Part shown: positions 8,098 through 17,135 of the stretch, one piece after another | Layout: the number at the start of each line of letters is the position of its first letter | Numbering within the stretch: position 1 is the stretch's first letter | Assembly: GCA_009711295.1 (NCBI GenBank) | Contig: WLST01000004.1 | Location: 1-53,673, forward strand | Direction: 5' to 3' | Length of the DNA stretch: 53,673 nucleotides | Source: Actinomycetota bacterium | Lineage (GTDB): Bacteria; Actinomycetota; Acidimicrobiia; Acidimicrobiales; Ilumatobacteraceae | Position numbers and translations under genes: made by a program | Notes under the pieces: generated by a model | What the model saw: the letters and a program-made list of their open reading frames with translations, nothing else | The model's database searches: none | What the model was told of the DNA's origin: nothing

Positions 8098-9110
8098 CGA
8101 TTTATCTCATTACTGGCGACGATGAATCGCTTGTGTTGGAAGAACTTGGCACACGCGTACACGAGCTCATTGGCGATGGCGACAGGTCGCTCATGCTCGA
8201 CGACTACGACGCCGAAAAATCCACGGTGGAAGAAATTGAAATAGCGGTGCGAGCAGCAGTCGATGCCGCAAACACATTGGCACTCTTCACCGAACGTCGT
8301 GTTGTGGTGTTGCGTCACGTCAATGTGCCAAAAGTCGATGCCCTGCAACCACTCGTTGGCTACTTAGCAAGCCCAGTTGCTGCAACCGATTTCATTTTCA
8401 CTGCAACTGGTGCAGTGGCAAAGTCTGTTCTCGATGCCATCAAGAAGGCAGGTGGTTCTACTGTTGCAACCGCGGTTTCGCAAAAGCCCAAAGAGCGCGA
8501 GTTGTGGTTTCGTGAACAATTAGAACTTGCGGGTTTGCGCCTCGACCCGCACGCCATTTCGGCAATCAACGACACCTTGGGTAACGACACGGGTCGCTTC
8601 CCGGGCATCGTCGACACTTTGCTCAGTACTTACGGAACAGGTAAAAAGCTTTCCTACGACGATGTTGTTATTTTTCTCGGCGAGTCGGGTTCCACTGCGC
8701 CATGGCATCTCACCGATGCAATCGACTCGGGTAATACTGGCGAAGCACTCAAGGTGTTGCATCGTCTCATGCACGCTGGCGAAATGCATCCGCTCCAGGT
8801 GATGGTGTTGTTGCACAGGCACTTCGAACGCTTTGCGCGTTTGGATGGGGAAAACGTGTCGTCGCCAGCCGATGCAATGGCGCTGCTCAGCATTCGCAGT
8901 GAGTTCCCGGCGCGCAAAGCAATGCAGCAAGCCGAGAAGTTGGGGAGCGATGCCATTGCTCAAGGCATTGTGTTGCTCGCCGATGCAGATGTGCAATTAC
9001 GGGGTCAACGAGACTGGCCAGAAGAACTGGTGATGGAAGTACTGGTGGCGCGACTCAGCCGGCTGGCTGGTGGCGCAAGACGCAATAGGGCTATTAGCCG
9101 GCAGCGTTAA
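8094..9110 (+). CDS. holA: DNA polymerase III delta subunit
   Basis: A 338-residue clamp-loader subunit that opens the beta clamp. The start is GTG at 8094, inside the comEC stop (GTGA overlap). It begins MTIYLITGDDESLVLEEL, typical of HolA (LxGDDxxL), followed by a degenerate AAA+ core and helical C-terminal domain (HPLQVMVLLHRHFERF...). The frame stays open further upstream to 7716, but that part lies in another frame of comEC and has no family match. The 3' end overlaps rpsT by 17 bases, tail to tail. Confidence 0.93.
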   Translation: MTIYLITGDDESLVLEELGTRVHELIGDGDRSLMLDDYDAEKSTVEEIEIAVRAAVDAANTLALFTERRVVVLRHVNVPKVDALQPLVGYLASPVAATDFIFTATGAVAKSVLDAIKKAGGSTVATAVSQKPKERELWFREQLELAGLRLDPHAISAINDTLGNDTGRFPGIVDTLLSTYGTGKKLSYDDVVIFLGESGSTAPWHLTDAIDSGNTGEALKVLHRLMHAGEMHPLQVMVLLHRHFERFARLDGENVSSPADAMALLSIRSEFPARKAMQQAEKLGSDAIAQGIVLLADADVQLRGQRDWPEELVMEVLVARLSRLAGGARRNRAISRQR

Positions 9111-9348
9111 TTTTTTTCATGAGGCGGCTCTTACGACGAGCAGCCTGGTTGGGGTGGATGATTCCCTTGGTGGCGGCCTTGTCGAGACGCTTCATTGCCA
9201 TACGCACGTCTTCAGCACTTTCTGCTGTACCTGCACTGGAGGTAGCCGTCTTCACACGGGTGCGAAGTTCGCTCTTAACTGCCTTATTACGCTCTTGACT
9301 CTTGGCGTTGGTAAGGATGCGCTTTTTTTGGCTCTTGATGTTTGCCAT
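9094..9348 (-). CDS. rpsT: 30S ribosomal protein S20
   Basis: An 84-residue, strongly basic protein starting MANIKSQKKRILTNAKSQERNKAVKSE and ending KNAG-like with AARRKSRLMKKINAAG, the standard S20 pattern. It binds 16S rRNA early in 30S assembly. It is divergent from lepA, with 63 bases between them, and converges on holA with a 17-base coding overlap. The rpsT/holA/lepA neighbourhood is common in bacteria. Confidence 0.97.
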   Translation of the reverse strand: MANIKSQKKRILTNAKSQERNKAVKSELRTRVKTATSSAGTAESAEDVRMAMKRLDKAATKGIIHPNQAARRKSRLMKKINAAG

Positions 9349-9411
9349 GGTCGCAAAGACTAACAGCGTGATGCCCAGTACCCAACCACGACAGTAGAAT
9401 TCTATGAACTC

Positions 9412-11196
9412 ATGGATCTCTCTCGCATACGCAACTTTTCAATCATTGCCCACATCGACCACGGAAAGTCCACCCTTTCCGACCGTATTTTGGAGCTCAC
9501 CAATGCCGTTGAGGTGCGAGATATGCGCGCCCAATACCTCGACACCATGGACCTCGAGCGTGAGCGGGGCATCACCATTAAGGCCCAAAACGTGCGGGTC
9601 GACTGGAAGGGCTCGGTTTTGCACCTCATCGACACCCCTGGGCACGTCGACTTTGGCTACGAGGTCAGCCGCTCTTTGGCCGCCTGTGAAGGCGTGGTGC
9701 TCGTGGTCGATGCGGCTCAAGGCATTGAGGCACAAACCCTGGCCAACTGCTATCTCGCCTTGGAAAATGATCTGGAAATTGTTGCGGTGTTAAACAAGAT
9801 CGACTTGCCTGCAGCCAACCCCGAGTACTACGCCGACGAAATTGAACGTGTTCTTGGCATTCCCGCTGAAGATATTTTGCGCATCTCAGCAAAAACCGGT
9901 GAAGGTGTTCCCGAACTTCTCGATGCCATTGTTGAGCGCATTCCGCCGCCAACTGGCGACCCAACGTTGCCACTCCAAGCACTTATTTTCGACAGTCAGT
10001 ACGACCAGTACCGCGGCGTCGTGAGCAGCGTGCGCGTGATGCAAGGCACTCTCGATGCCAAAGGCAAGTTGCTCTTCATGCACGCTGGCGCAATACACGA
10101 AGCAATTGAAATTGGTGTGCGCCGCCCCGTGCCTACACCTGTTGCAGAGCTTGGCCCCGGTGAAGTGGGCTATCTCATTGCCGGCATTAAAGACGTCGGC
10201 GAAGCACGAAGCGGTGAAACGGTCACGCGTTCTGGCGAACCAGCCGGCGAACCATTGCCTGGTTACAACAATCCAAAGCCAATGGTGTTTTGCGGTTTGT
10301 ATCCCATCGACGGTGACGATTTCGAAAACCTGCGCGACAGTTTGGAAAAACTCAAGCTCAACGATGCGTCTATTACCTATGAACCAGAAAGTTCGGGAGC
10401 ACTCGGGTTTGGTTTCCGTTGTGGCTTCCTTGGTCTTTTGCACATGGAAATTGTGAAAGAGCGTTTAGAGCGCGAGTTCAACTTGGCTCTCATTGCAACT
10501 GCTCCGTCGGTGGAATACCGGGTGCATAAAACCAACGGTGAAATTGAATTAGTCGACAACCCTGCCTCGCTTCCGCCAACGCAAAATATTGCGCGCATTG
10601 AAGAGCCCTATTTCAAAGTGGGCATTATTACGCCAAAGGACTACACCGGAACACTGATGGAGTTGTGCCAGGCGCGTCGCGGAGAAATGCTCAAAATTGA
10701 ATACCTGTCACCCGACCGCGTGGAACTCAGCTATGCCATTCCGCTTGCCGAAGTGGTGGTTGACTTCTTCGACCAAATGAAGAGCCGCTCGCAGGGTTAC
10801 GCCAGCCTCGACTATGAACTCGACGGATATCGCGAATCGCACTTAGTGAAAGTAGACCTTTTGCTCAACGGCATCGCTGCCGATGCTTTCAGCACCATTG
10901 TGCACCGCGACCGCGCCTTCGACTATGGGCGACGCATGTGCGAGAAGCTGAAAGAACTGATTCCCCGCCAAATGTTCGATGTGCCTATTCAGGCGGCCAT
11001 TGGCGGCAAGGTCATTTCTCGTGAAACCGTCAAGGCAAAGCGTAAAGACGTGTTGGCGAAGTGCTACGGAGGCGACATTACGCGTAAGCGCAAGTTGCTG
11101 GAGAAGCAAAAAGAAGGCAAGAAGAAAATGAAGTCCATTGGTCGTGTAGAAGTGCCCGGCGACGTTTTCATTGCCGCATTGAAGCTCGACGATTGA
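9412..11196 (+). CDS. lepA: Elongation factor 4 (LepA), ribosome back-translocase GTPase
   Basis: A 594-residue translational GTPase. It contains the G1 loop [17 protein letters not shown] (G3), NKIDLP (G4), the EF-G-like domains and the LepA-specific C-terminal domain ending [16 protein letters not shown]. The length is standard. A candidate -10 element TAGAAT lies at 9395-9400, only 11 bases before the ATG, which would give a nearly leaderless message. The MFS gene follows directly. Confidence 0.98.
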   Translation: MDLSRIRNFSIIAHIDHGKSTLSDRILELTNAVEVRDMRAQYLDTMDLERERGITIKAQNVRVDWKGSVLHLIDTPGHVDFGYEVSRSLAACEGVVLVVDAAQGIEAQTLANCYLALENDLEIVAVLNKIDLPAANPEYYADEIERVLGIPAEDILRISAKTGEGVPELLDAIVERIPPPTGDPTLPLQALIFDSQYDQYRGVVSSVRVMQGTLDAKGKLLFMHAGAIHEAIEIGVRRPVPTPVAELGPGEVGYLIAGIKDVGEARSGETVTRSGEPAGEPLPGYNNPKPMVFCGLYPIDGDDFENLRDSLEKLKLNDASITYEPESSGALGFGFRCGFLGLLHMEIVKERLEREFNLALIATAPSVEYRVHKTNGEIELVDNPASLPPTQNIARIEEPYFKVGIITPKDYTGTLMELCQARRGEMLKIEYLSPDRVELSYAIPLAEVVVDFFDQMKSRSQGYASLDYELDGYRESHLVKVDLLLNGIAADAFSTIVHRDRAFDYGRRMCEKLKELIPRQMFDVPIQAAIGGKVISRETVKAKRKDVLAKCYGGDITRKRKLLEKQKEGKKKMKSIGRVEVPGDVFIAALKLDD

Positions 11197-11204
11197 GTAC
11201 CCGC

Positions 11205-12422
11205 ATGGCCGATACCTTCCGTTCACTCGAGACGCGTAATGCGAAACTCTTTTTCAGCGGCTTGCTGGTGAGCAATATCGGCACGTGGATGCAGTTCACT
11301 GCATCGTCGCTACTCATTTATCGCCTCACGGGAAAAGCAACCGACCTCGGGTTGAACGTGATGTTTCAGTTCTTGCCGATGCTGCTGTTAGGCGCGTGGG
11401 CTGGTGCGCTTGCCGACCGTCACAACAGGTTGCGGTTCACGCTGTTTACGCAAAGTGGGCTAGCGCTACAGGCATTTGCTCTTGGCATCCTCGACCTCAC
11501 TAACAATATTTCGTTGCCAGCGGTGTATGTCTTATCGCTCACCTTGGGCGTGGTGAACGCATTCGATAACCCTGCACGGCGGGGTTTGGTCACTGAATTA
11601 GTAGAACCAAAAAACATCAGCAATGCAGTGTCGCTCAATACCGCAGCGATGACTGGCTCGCGTATTTTTGGCCCAGCTTTAGCAACTCTTCTTGTGCGCC
11701 CATGTGGCACAGGCTGGTTGTTTATCTTTAACGGATTTTCCTTTGCAGCTATTTTGTTCAGCATTTTGGCCATGGATAAAACACAGTTGTATCCGGCTCC
11801 GCGTTCGGCACGAGGTGGAAAGCCAGTGCGTGAAGCGCTGTCGTACATTCGCAAAGATCAGTCGTTGTTCGCTGTGTTCATTGTTCTCACCATTGTGAGT
11901 ACGTTTGCTTTCAACTACAGCGTGGTGTTGCCAAAACTGGCCGACCAACGTTGGGGGAGCGACTCCGGCTTCGGTTGGTTACTCGCCATGGTGAGCGTAG
12001 GCAGTTTGTTAGGCAGTCTCTTTACTGCCGGCCGCGCAGTGGTGACCGTGCGTTATTTCGCAGTGGGCTGTGTTGTGCTTGCAGTAGGAAACCTTGCTGT
12101 GGCCTGGTCGCCAAACTTATGGTGTGCATTTATTGCTGCTGTTCCTCTTGGTGCAGGTGGCGCAATGTTTATTTCGGGAGCCAATTCAATTAGTCAGGTG
12201 CAAGCACCTGCCGATATGCGCGGGCGTATTTTGTCGCTCACCGCAGTTGCATTTTTGGGTTCCACTCCCATTGGTGGGCCTATTACGGGTTGGGTAGCCG
12301 ACCACGTGAGCATTGAATGGGCCTTGGGTTACGGCGGCGTCATTTCATTGATCAGTGTATTTCTGCTCTACGTGATGCTTCCTGCAAAAAAGGAAGCACC
12401 TCAACCGAAAGCAGCGGTGTAA
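11205..12422 (+). CDS. Major facilitator superfamily transporter (EntS/DUF894-like exporter)
   Basis: About 405 residues with 10-12 hydrophobic helices. It begins MADTFRSLETRNAKLFFSGLLVSNIGTWMQ and contains the MFS loop GAWAGALADRHNRLR between helices 2 and 3, as in enterobactin-exporter-like MFS-3 proteins. The substrate is unknown. I prefer ATG 11205 to the TTG at 11193, which overlaps the lepA stop. The stop overlaps the photolyase start (TAATG at 12420-12424). Confidence 0.87.
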   Translation: MADTFRSLETRNAKLFFSGLLVSNIGTWMQFTASSLLIYRLTGKATDLGLNVMFQFLPMLLLGAWAGALADRHNRLRFTLFTQSGLALQAFALGILDLTNNISLPAVYVLSLTLGVVNAFDNPARRGLVTELVEPKNISNAVSLNTAAMTGSRIFGPALATLLVRPCGTGWLFIFNGFSFAAILFSILAMDKTQLYPAPRSARGGKPVREALSYIRKDQSLFAVFIVLTIVSTFAFNYSVVLPKLADQRWGSDSGFGWLLAMVSVGSLLGSLFTAGRAVVTVRYFAVGCVVLAVGNLAVAWSPNLWCAFIAAVPLGAGGAMFISGANSISQVQAPADMRGRILSLTAVAFLGSTPIGGPITGWVADHVSIEWALGYGGVISLISVFLLYVMLPAKKEAPQPKAAV

Positions 12423-13765
12423 TGCGTTCGGTGATGTGGTTTCGGCGCGACCTGCGCGTACACGACAACGAAGCCCTCAGTGCTGCATGCAGTGAAAAGG
12501 AATGTGTTCCGCTGTTCGTGCTCGACCCTCTTTTTCTCGAGCGTTCAGGGCTACCGCGTTTAACGTTTCTTTTCGAAGCGCTCAAGGCACTCAATGAGTC
12601 GTTGGGTGGCTCCCTCGTTATTCGCATTGGCAACCCCGTTGAAGTGGTGCCAGCCTTTGCTGCCGAAGTGAAGGCGCAAACAGTATTTGTTTCTAAAGAT
12701 TTTGCGCCTTACGGGCGCAAACGCGACATTGATGTTGCTACGGCTTTGCGTAGCGGCGGAATGTCATTGCGCGGTATTGGAAGCCCCTATTGCGTTGAGC
12801 CCGGAACCGTGCGCAAAGACGATGGCAACCCGTATGCAGTGTTCACTCCTTTTTCCAAGAGGTGGGCAGGGCACTTGCGACCACACGAAGAAAGCGATGC
12901 TGTTTTCTCTTCTGTTGTTCCCGCCGGTGTCGTAGCGACATCTGACTTGCCAGCATTGCCCGAGTGCACTGCCGTATTGCCTGTTGCTAGCGAAAAAGCC
13001 GCTCACGATCGCTGGGCATGGTTTCTGGCTGAAGCGGCTGGCTCGTATAGCGAGCAACGCAACTTGCCAGCGGTCGATGGTTCATCGCAGTTGTCTGCCT
13101 ACTTGCGCTTTGGTCTTGTACACCCACAACAACTCATTGCCGATCTTGGCGACTCGCCAAGCCATCTGGTGTATCGCAGCGAGTTGGCATGGCGTGAGTT
13201 TTATGCCGATGTGCTTTTCCACCAACCGCACACCGCATGGAATAACTTGCAGCCAAAAATGAACAAAATTTCAGTAGATACCGATGCTCGCGCCAAAGAG
13301 CGCTTTGCTGCGTGGTGCGCTGGCCAAACGGGGTACCCCATTGTCGACGCCGGTATGCGTCAGTTGCTTGCAACAGGTTGGATGCACAACCGCGTGCGCA
13401 TGATTGTGGCGAGCTTCCTTGTGAAAGATCTCCACTTGCCATGGCAGTGGGGCGCACAACATTTCATGAAGCATCTTGTCGACGGTGACATTGCTTCAAA
13501 TAATCATGGTTGGCAGTGGAGTGCAGGAAGTGGCACCGACGCCGCACCGTATTTCCGTATTTTCAACCCACAAAGTCAGTCGGAAAAGTTCGACCCCACT
13601 GGTGCATACATCAGAAAATATGTTGAAGAACTTGGCGACCTTGAGGGCAAAACCATTCATGTGCCTGGGGCCGATGGGCGAGCCACATATGCCGCGCCAA
13701 TGGTGAACCACTCAGCAGAACGTGAAGAAAGCCTTTCTCGCTACAAGGCCGTATCGGGCAAGTAA
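12422..13765 (+). CDS. phr: Deoxyribodipyrimidine photolyase (cryptochrome/photolyase class I)
   Basis: A 447-residue FAD enzyme that uses blue light to reverse pyrimidine dimers. It opens with VMWFRRDLRVHDNEAL, the antenna-domain signature. The FAD-binding domain shows SELAWREFYADVLFH, AWCAGQTGYPIVDAGMRQL, WMHNRVRM and DIASNNHGWQW. All of these are photolyase hallmarks, and the Trp residues of the electron chain appear to be in place. Its ATG overlaps the MFS stop, so it is translationally coupled. Confidence 0.95.
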   Translation: MRSVMWFRRDLRVHDNEALSAACSEKECVPLFVLDPLFLERSGLPRLTFLFEALKALNESLGGSLVIRIGNPVEVVPAFAAEVKAQTVFVSKDFAPYGRKRDIDVATALRSGGMSLRGIGSPYCVEPGTVRKDDGNPYAVFTPFSKRWAGHLRPHEESDAVFSSVVPAGVVATSDLPALPECTAVLPVASEKAAHDRWAWFLAEAAGSYSEQRNLPAVDGSSQLSAYLRFGLVHPQQLIADLGDSPSHLVYRSELAWREFYADVLFHQPHTAWNNLQPKMNKISVDTDARAKERFAAWCAGQTGYPIVDAGMRQLLATGWMHNRVRMIVASFLVKDLHLPWQWGAQHFMKHLVDGDIASNNHGWQWSAGSGTDAAPYFRIFNPQSQSEKFDPTGAYIRKYVEELGDLEGKTIHVPGADGRATYAAPMVNHSAEREESLSRYKAVSGK

Positions 13766-13777
13766 CCTAGAAGCCAC

Positions 13778-14794
13778 ATGCTTGACGAGAGAAAAACCGC
13801 CATTCTCCGCGCCGTAGTGCAGGAATACATCGCTACCGGTCAGCCGGTGGGTTCAGCGCATATTGCACACACTGCAGGTGTATCGGTGTCGTCGGCAACC
13901 GTGCGTAACGACATGTCGATGCTTGAACAAGAGGGCTACCTGGTGCAGCCACACACCTCTGCTGGGCGTATACCAACCGATAAGGGTTACCGGTTTTTTG
14001 TCGACACCCTGGTTACTACTGCTCAAGCAGAGCGTGTTACTTCTGAGCAGGTAGGAAGCTTCTTCCATCATTCCACCGGCCGCGTGGAAGAACTCTTGCA
14101 AAAAACTTCAGGCTTACTCACCAACATGACCAACTATGCAGCACTAGTGGTTGGCCCCGCTGCCGACGTTGCCACAGTGCGCAGTGTGCAAATAGTGCGA
14201 CTCTCGTTGCACATGGGAACAGTTGTTGTGGTGCTGTCGAGCGGTGTAGTGCAAAGCGAAGCCATTGACCTTGACGATCAGATTTCCGACGCCCAAGTTG
14301 CAGCAGCGAGTGCGCACTTAAATGCAGCAACGTACGGTCACGTGTTCAACCAGGTGCATCTTGCGCCAAGTGGCGATGCCAAAGTTGATGCCTTGTGCTC
14401 TTCGGCTCTTTCACTTCTCGTTCCTCACCAAAGCGATGCCAACGTCATCGTTGGTGGTGCTGCGACAATGGCTCAAGCCTTCGACGCCGTCGACGTAGTG
14501 CGCTCTGTGTTACAAACACTGGAACAGCAATACGTTGTGGTGTCTCTTGTGCGCGATGTGCTCGACCGAGGTTTGTCGGTGGCTATTGGCAGCGAACACG
14601 GCGTAGAGCCATTGGCAGCATGCTCGGTTGTTGTTGCACCAGTTATGGCCGATGGTGAAAAACTAGGAACCGTTGGGGTGCTTGGCCCCACACGAATGAA
14701 TTACCCGCAAGCATTGGCAACAGTTGAGGCAGTAAGTACACAATTGGGTCGTCGACTTGCAGATGGAAATTATGGAGCAGTAAGCAATGGCTAG
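13778..14794 (+). CDS. hrcA: Heat-inducible transcription repressor HrcA
   Basis: A 338-residue repressor of class I heat-shock genes. The N-terminal winged helix (MLDERKTAILRAVVQEYIATGQPVGS, SATVRNDMSMLEQEGYL, PHTSAGRIPTDKGYRFFVD) is diagnostic, and GTVGVLGPTRMNY sits near the end. I found no CIRCE inverted repeat upstream, so its targets lie elsewhere. It overlaps dnaJ by 8 bases and probably shares a transcript with dnaJ, rsmE and bldD. Confidence 0.97.
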   Translation: MLDERKTAILRAVVQEYIATGQPVGSAHIAHTAGVSVSSATVRNDMSMLEQEGYLVQPHTSAGRIPTDKGYRFFVDTLVTTAQAERVTSEQVGSFFHHSTGRVEELLQKTSGLLTNMTNYAALVVGPAADVATVRSVQIVRLSLHMGTVVVVLSSGVVQSEAIDLDDQISDAQVAAASAHLNAATYGHVFNQVHLAPSGDAKVDALCSSALSLLVPHQSDANVIVGGAATMAQAFDAVDVVRSVLQTLEQQYVVVSLVRDVLDRGLSVAIGSEHGVEPLAACSVVVAPVMADGEKLGTVGVLGPTRMNYPQALATVEAVSTQLGRRLADGNYGAVSNG

Positions 14795-15932
14795 TGATTT
14801 TTACGACATCCTCGAAGTAGGCCGTGGCGCATCGGTCGAGGAACTGAAAAAGGCGTATCGCAAGCGTGCTCGTGAATTGCATCCCGATGCTAACCCTGGC
14901 GATGCAACTGCAGAAAACAAGTTCAAAGAGCTCAGTCGCGCTTATGAAGTGCTGTCTGACCCACAACAACGTGCGCAGTACGACCGCTTTGGTGAAGCTG
15001 GCCTCGGCGGTGCAGGTGGCGGTGGCGACCCGTTTAGTGGTGGCGGCCTCGGCGACATTTTCGAAGCATTCTTCGGTGGCAATTCACCCTTTGGTGGCGG
15101 CGGAAATGGCTTTGGTGGACGCGGTCAAAATGCCGGCCCACCACGAGGCCAAGACCTTGAAGTCATTGCCGATCTCACCTTTGAACAAGCAGTGTTCGGC
15201 GGAACCGTGCCCGTTACTTTGCGCACTGCTTTGCGCTGTGACGATTGCTCGGGTTCAGGTGCGGGGTCGGGCACAAAGCCTGTTACTTGCTCCGATTGCG
15301 ATGGTGCTGGCCAAGTGCGTCGCGTACGTCAGAGCTTGTTGGGTCAAATGGTGTCGGCATCTCCTTGCCAACGTTGCAGCGGCATTGGCCAAGTGGTGTC
15401 GACGCCTTGCACCTCTTGCAAGGGTGAAGGACGCATCGTAGAAAACGCTACGTATCAAATTGATGTTCCGGGTGGTGTCGACACTGGTGCAACACTGCGC
15501 CTCAATGGCCGCGGTGCAGTTGGCCCACGTGGTGGCGCTGCTGGCGATCTTTACGTGCATATTCGTGTTGCTGCACACGCAACCTTGCAACGCGACGAGT
15601 ACGACCTCATTGCGGTGCAAAATTTAGGTATTGCTACAGCAACTTTGGGCACAACAGTCAACATTGAAACACTCGATGGCACCGAAGAAGTCACCATCCC
15701 TCACGGCACACAACATGGTCAAGAGTTTGTGTTGCGTGGGCGCGGAGTAACGCATCTCAACTCAGGTGGCAAGCGTCGTGGCGACCTGCGCATCATTGTG
15801 CAAATTGAAGTTCCCACCAAGTTGACCGATGAAGAAGACGCGTTGTTGCGCAAGTTTGCAGAGCTCCGTGGAGAAACAGTGAAAGACCACGAAAAGGGTC
15901 TGAAGTCGAAGTTGAAATCGGCATTTTCGTGA
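14787..15932 (+). CDS. dnaJ: Chaperone protein DnaJ
   Basis: A 381-residue type I J-protein, co-chaperone of DnaK. The J domain has the HPD triad in ARELHPDANPGD, followed by a Gly/Phe-rich linker with GGGG runs, four CxxCxGxG zinc-finger repeats (CDDCSGSG, CSDCDGAG, CQRCSGIG, CTSCKGEG) and a C-terminal substrate domain. It overlaps hrcA at its 5' end and rsmE by 4 bases at its 3' end. Confidence 0.97.
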   Translation: MASDFYDILEVGRGASVEELKKAYRKRARELHPDANPGDATAENKFKELSRAYEVLSDPQQRAQYDRFGEAGLGGAGGGGDPFSGGGLGDIFEAFFGGNSPFGGGGNGFGGRGQNAGPPRGQDLEVIADLTFEQAVFGGTVPVTLRTALRCDDCSGSGAGSGTKPVTCSDCDGAGQVRRVRQSLLGQMVSASPCQRCSGIGQVVSTPCTSCKGEGRIVENATYQIDVPGGVDTGATLRLNGRGAVGPRGGAAGDLYVHIRVAAHATLQRDEYDLIAVQNLGIATATLGTTVNIETLDGTEEVTIPHGTQHGQEFVLRGRGVTHLNSGGKRRGDLRIIVQIEVPTKLTDEEDALLRKFAELRGETVKDHEKGLKSKLKSAFS

Positions 15933-16603
15933 ACCCACTGCTGCGCAATTCTGCTGCGCACCTTGTGCTCGACAACATCACCACTATTTCTCTCTCCGAT
16001 ACCGACGCACACCATCTCTTTCGGGTGCTGCGCTTGCGCGACGGGCAAAGTGTGACCGCAACCGATGGCGCGGGGCGTTGGAGAGAATGTCGTGTGGTGG
16101 GTCGAGATGGAATTGAGATTTCGGGCGCGGTTGTGGTGGAGAACCCTAAGAGTTCTTCTATTGGCATTGCATTTGTGCCCGTGAAGGCAGAGAAGCCCGA
16201 AGCCACAGTGCGCCAACTTGTTGAAGTAGGTATCGACACAATCGACGTGCTTCTTCCTACCAAGCGTGCCGTTGCCGCTACCCGCGACCGCTTGCACGAC
16301 CGCATTCACACCATCGTGCATGAAGCGTGCATGCAAAGCCGCCGTGTTTTCGTGCCCCAAGTACATGTGGGTGTCGACCTCGCTGAAGTACTGGGCCGAG
16401 CAGGAGTATCCGTAGCCGACCCTGAGGGTGGCCCATTGAGCACAGAACACCAATACATCGTTGTTGGCCCCGAAGGTGGGTTCGACCCGTTAGAAGTGCC
16501 AGAAACCATTGCAAAAGTCTCCATTGGCCCTGTGGTGATGCGGGCAGAAACTGCCGCCTTGGTGGCAGGTGCACGTTTAGTAGCTCTGCACGAACGACAA
16601 TAG
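15929..16603 (+). CDS. rsmE: 16S rRNA (uracil1498-N3)-methyltransferase
   Basis: A 224-residue SPOUT methyltransferase. It has the PUA-like N-terminus (HHLFRVLRLRDGQSVTATDGAGR), KAEKPEATVRQLVEVGID, the SAM-binding knot VVGPEGGFDPLEV and VMRAETAALVAGARL. The start is GTG inside the dnaJ stop. It methylates U1498 of 16S rRNA. The dnaJ-rsmE order is common in bacteria. Confidence 0.95.
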   Translation: MNPLLRNSAAHLVLDNITTISLSDTDAHHLFRVLRLRDGQSVTATDGAGRWRECRVVGRDGIEISGAVVVENPKSSSIGIAFVPVKAEKPEATVRQLVEVGIDTIDVLLPTKRAVAATRDRLHDRIHTIVHEACMQSRRVFVPQVHVGVDLAEVLGRAGVSVADPEGGPLSTEHQYIVVGPEGGFDPLEVPETIAKVSIGPVVMRAETAALVAGARLVALHERQ

Positions 16604-16607
16604 AGAC

Positions 16608-17135
16608 GTGACAAAGTCAGACGACGAAGAATTCAACACCGACGAGAGCCCGTACAACACCCTCGTCGGCGAACGTTTGCGCAATATCCGTAAACAAAAA
16701 AAGATGTCGTTGCAAGAAGTAGAAGCAACCTCGAACAATGAGTTCAAAGCGTCGGTGCTTGGTGCATACGAGCGCGGCGAGCGTGCTTTGTCGGTGCCGC
16801 GCATGGAGCGCCTGGCACGTTTCTACGGGGTGTCAATCGATCAGTTGCTACCACGCGATGCAATGCGCGTAGAAGGTCAACAACCCGAAGCTTCTGGGCC
16901 AACAAAAATCCGTATCGACGTGGCCAAGTTGTCGACTTTCCCCGAGCCCAAGTTTCAAATGCTCGAACGCCTCTTGCGCATGATCCAAGTTCAGCGCCAA
17001 GACTTCAACGGCAAAGTCATTACCGTGCGCGCCCACGACACACGAGCAATTTCGGTCATCCTCGACGTGAGCGTTGAAGAAGTGGGCGACCACTTAGCCG
17101 AACTTGGCCTCATCTTCGTACCGCCGAATCAATAG
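16608..17135 (+). CDS. bldD: BldD-like transcription regulator with c-di-GMP-binding signature
   Basis: A 175-residue regulator with an N-terminal XRE/Cro helix-turn-helix (GERLRNIRKQKKMSLQEVE...YERGERALSVPRMERLA) and a C-terminal domain like Streptomyces BldD. The RxD-X8-RxxD motif, through which BldD binds cyclic di-GMP, is complete: R130-Q-D132 and R141-A-H-D144 with exactly eight residues between. In Streptomyces the ligand dimerises BldD, which then represses development genes; the role here is unknown. The start is GTG at 16608, 4 bases after rsmE. The acidic N-terminal leader is longer than in Streptomyces. Confidence 0.88.
   Translation: MTKSDDEEFNTDESPYNTLVGERLRNIRKQKKMSLQEVEATSNNEFKASVLGAYERGERALSVPRMERLARFYGVSIDQLLPRDAMRVEGQQPEASGPTKIRIDVAKLSTFPEPKFQMLERLLRMIQVQRQDFNGKVITVRAHDTRAISVILDVSVEEVGDHLAELGLIFVPPNQ

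Noticed and set aside
13740-13780. CIRCE element before hrcA
   Set aside because: I looked for the TTAGCACTC/GAGTGCTAA inverted repeat upstream of hrcA and dnaJ and did not find it.
15719-16453. 244-codon open frame antisense to dnaJ/rsmE
   Set aside because: Its composition follows the reverse of the two well-identified genes, with no start signal or family match.
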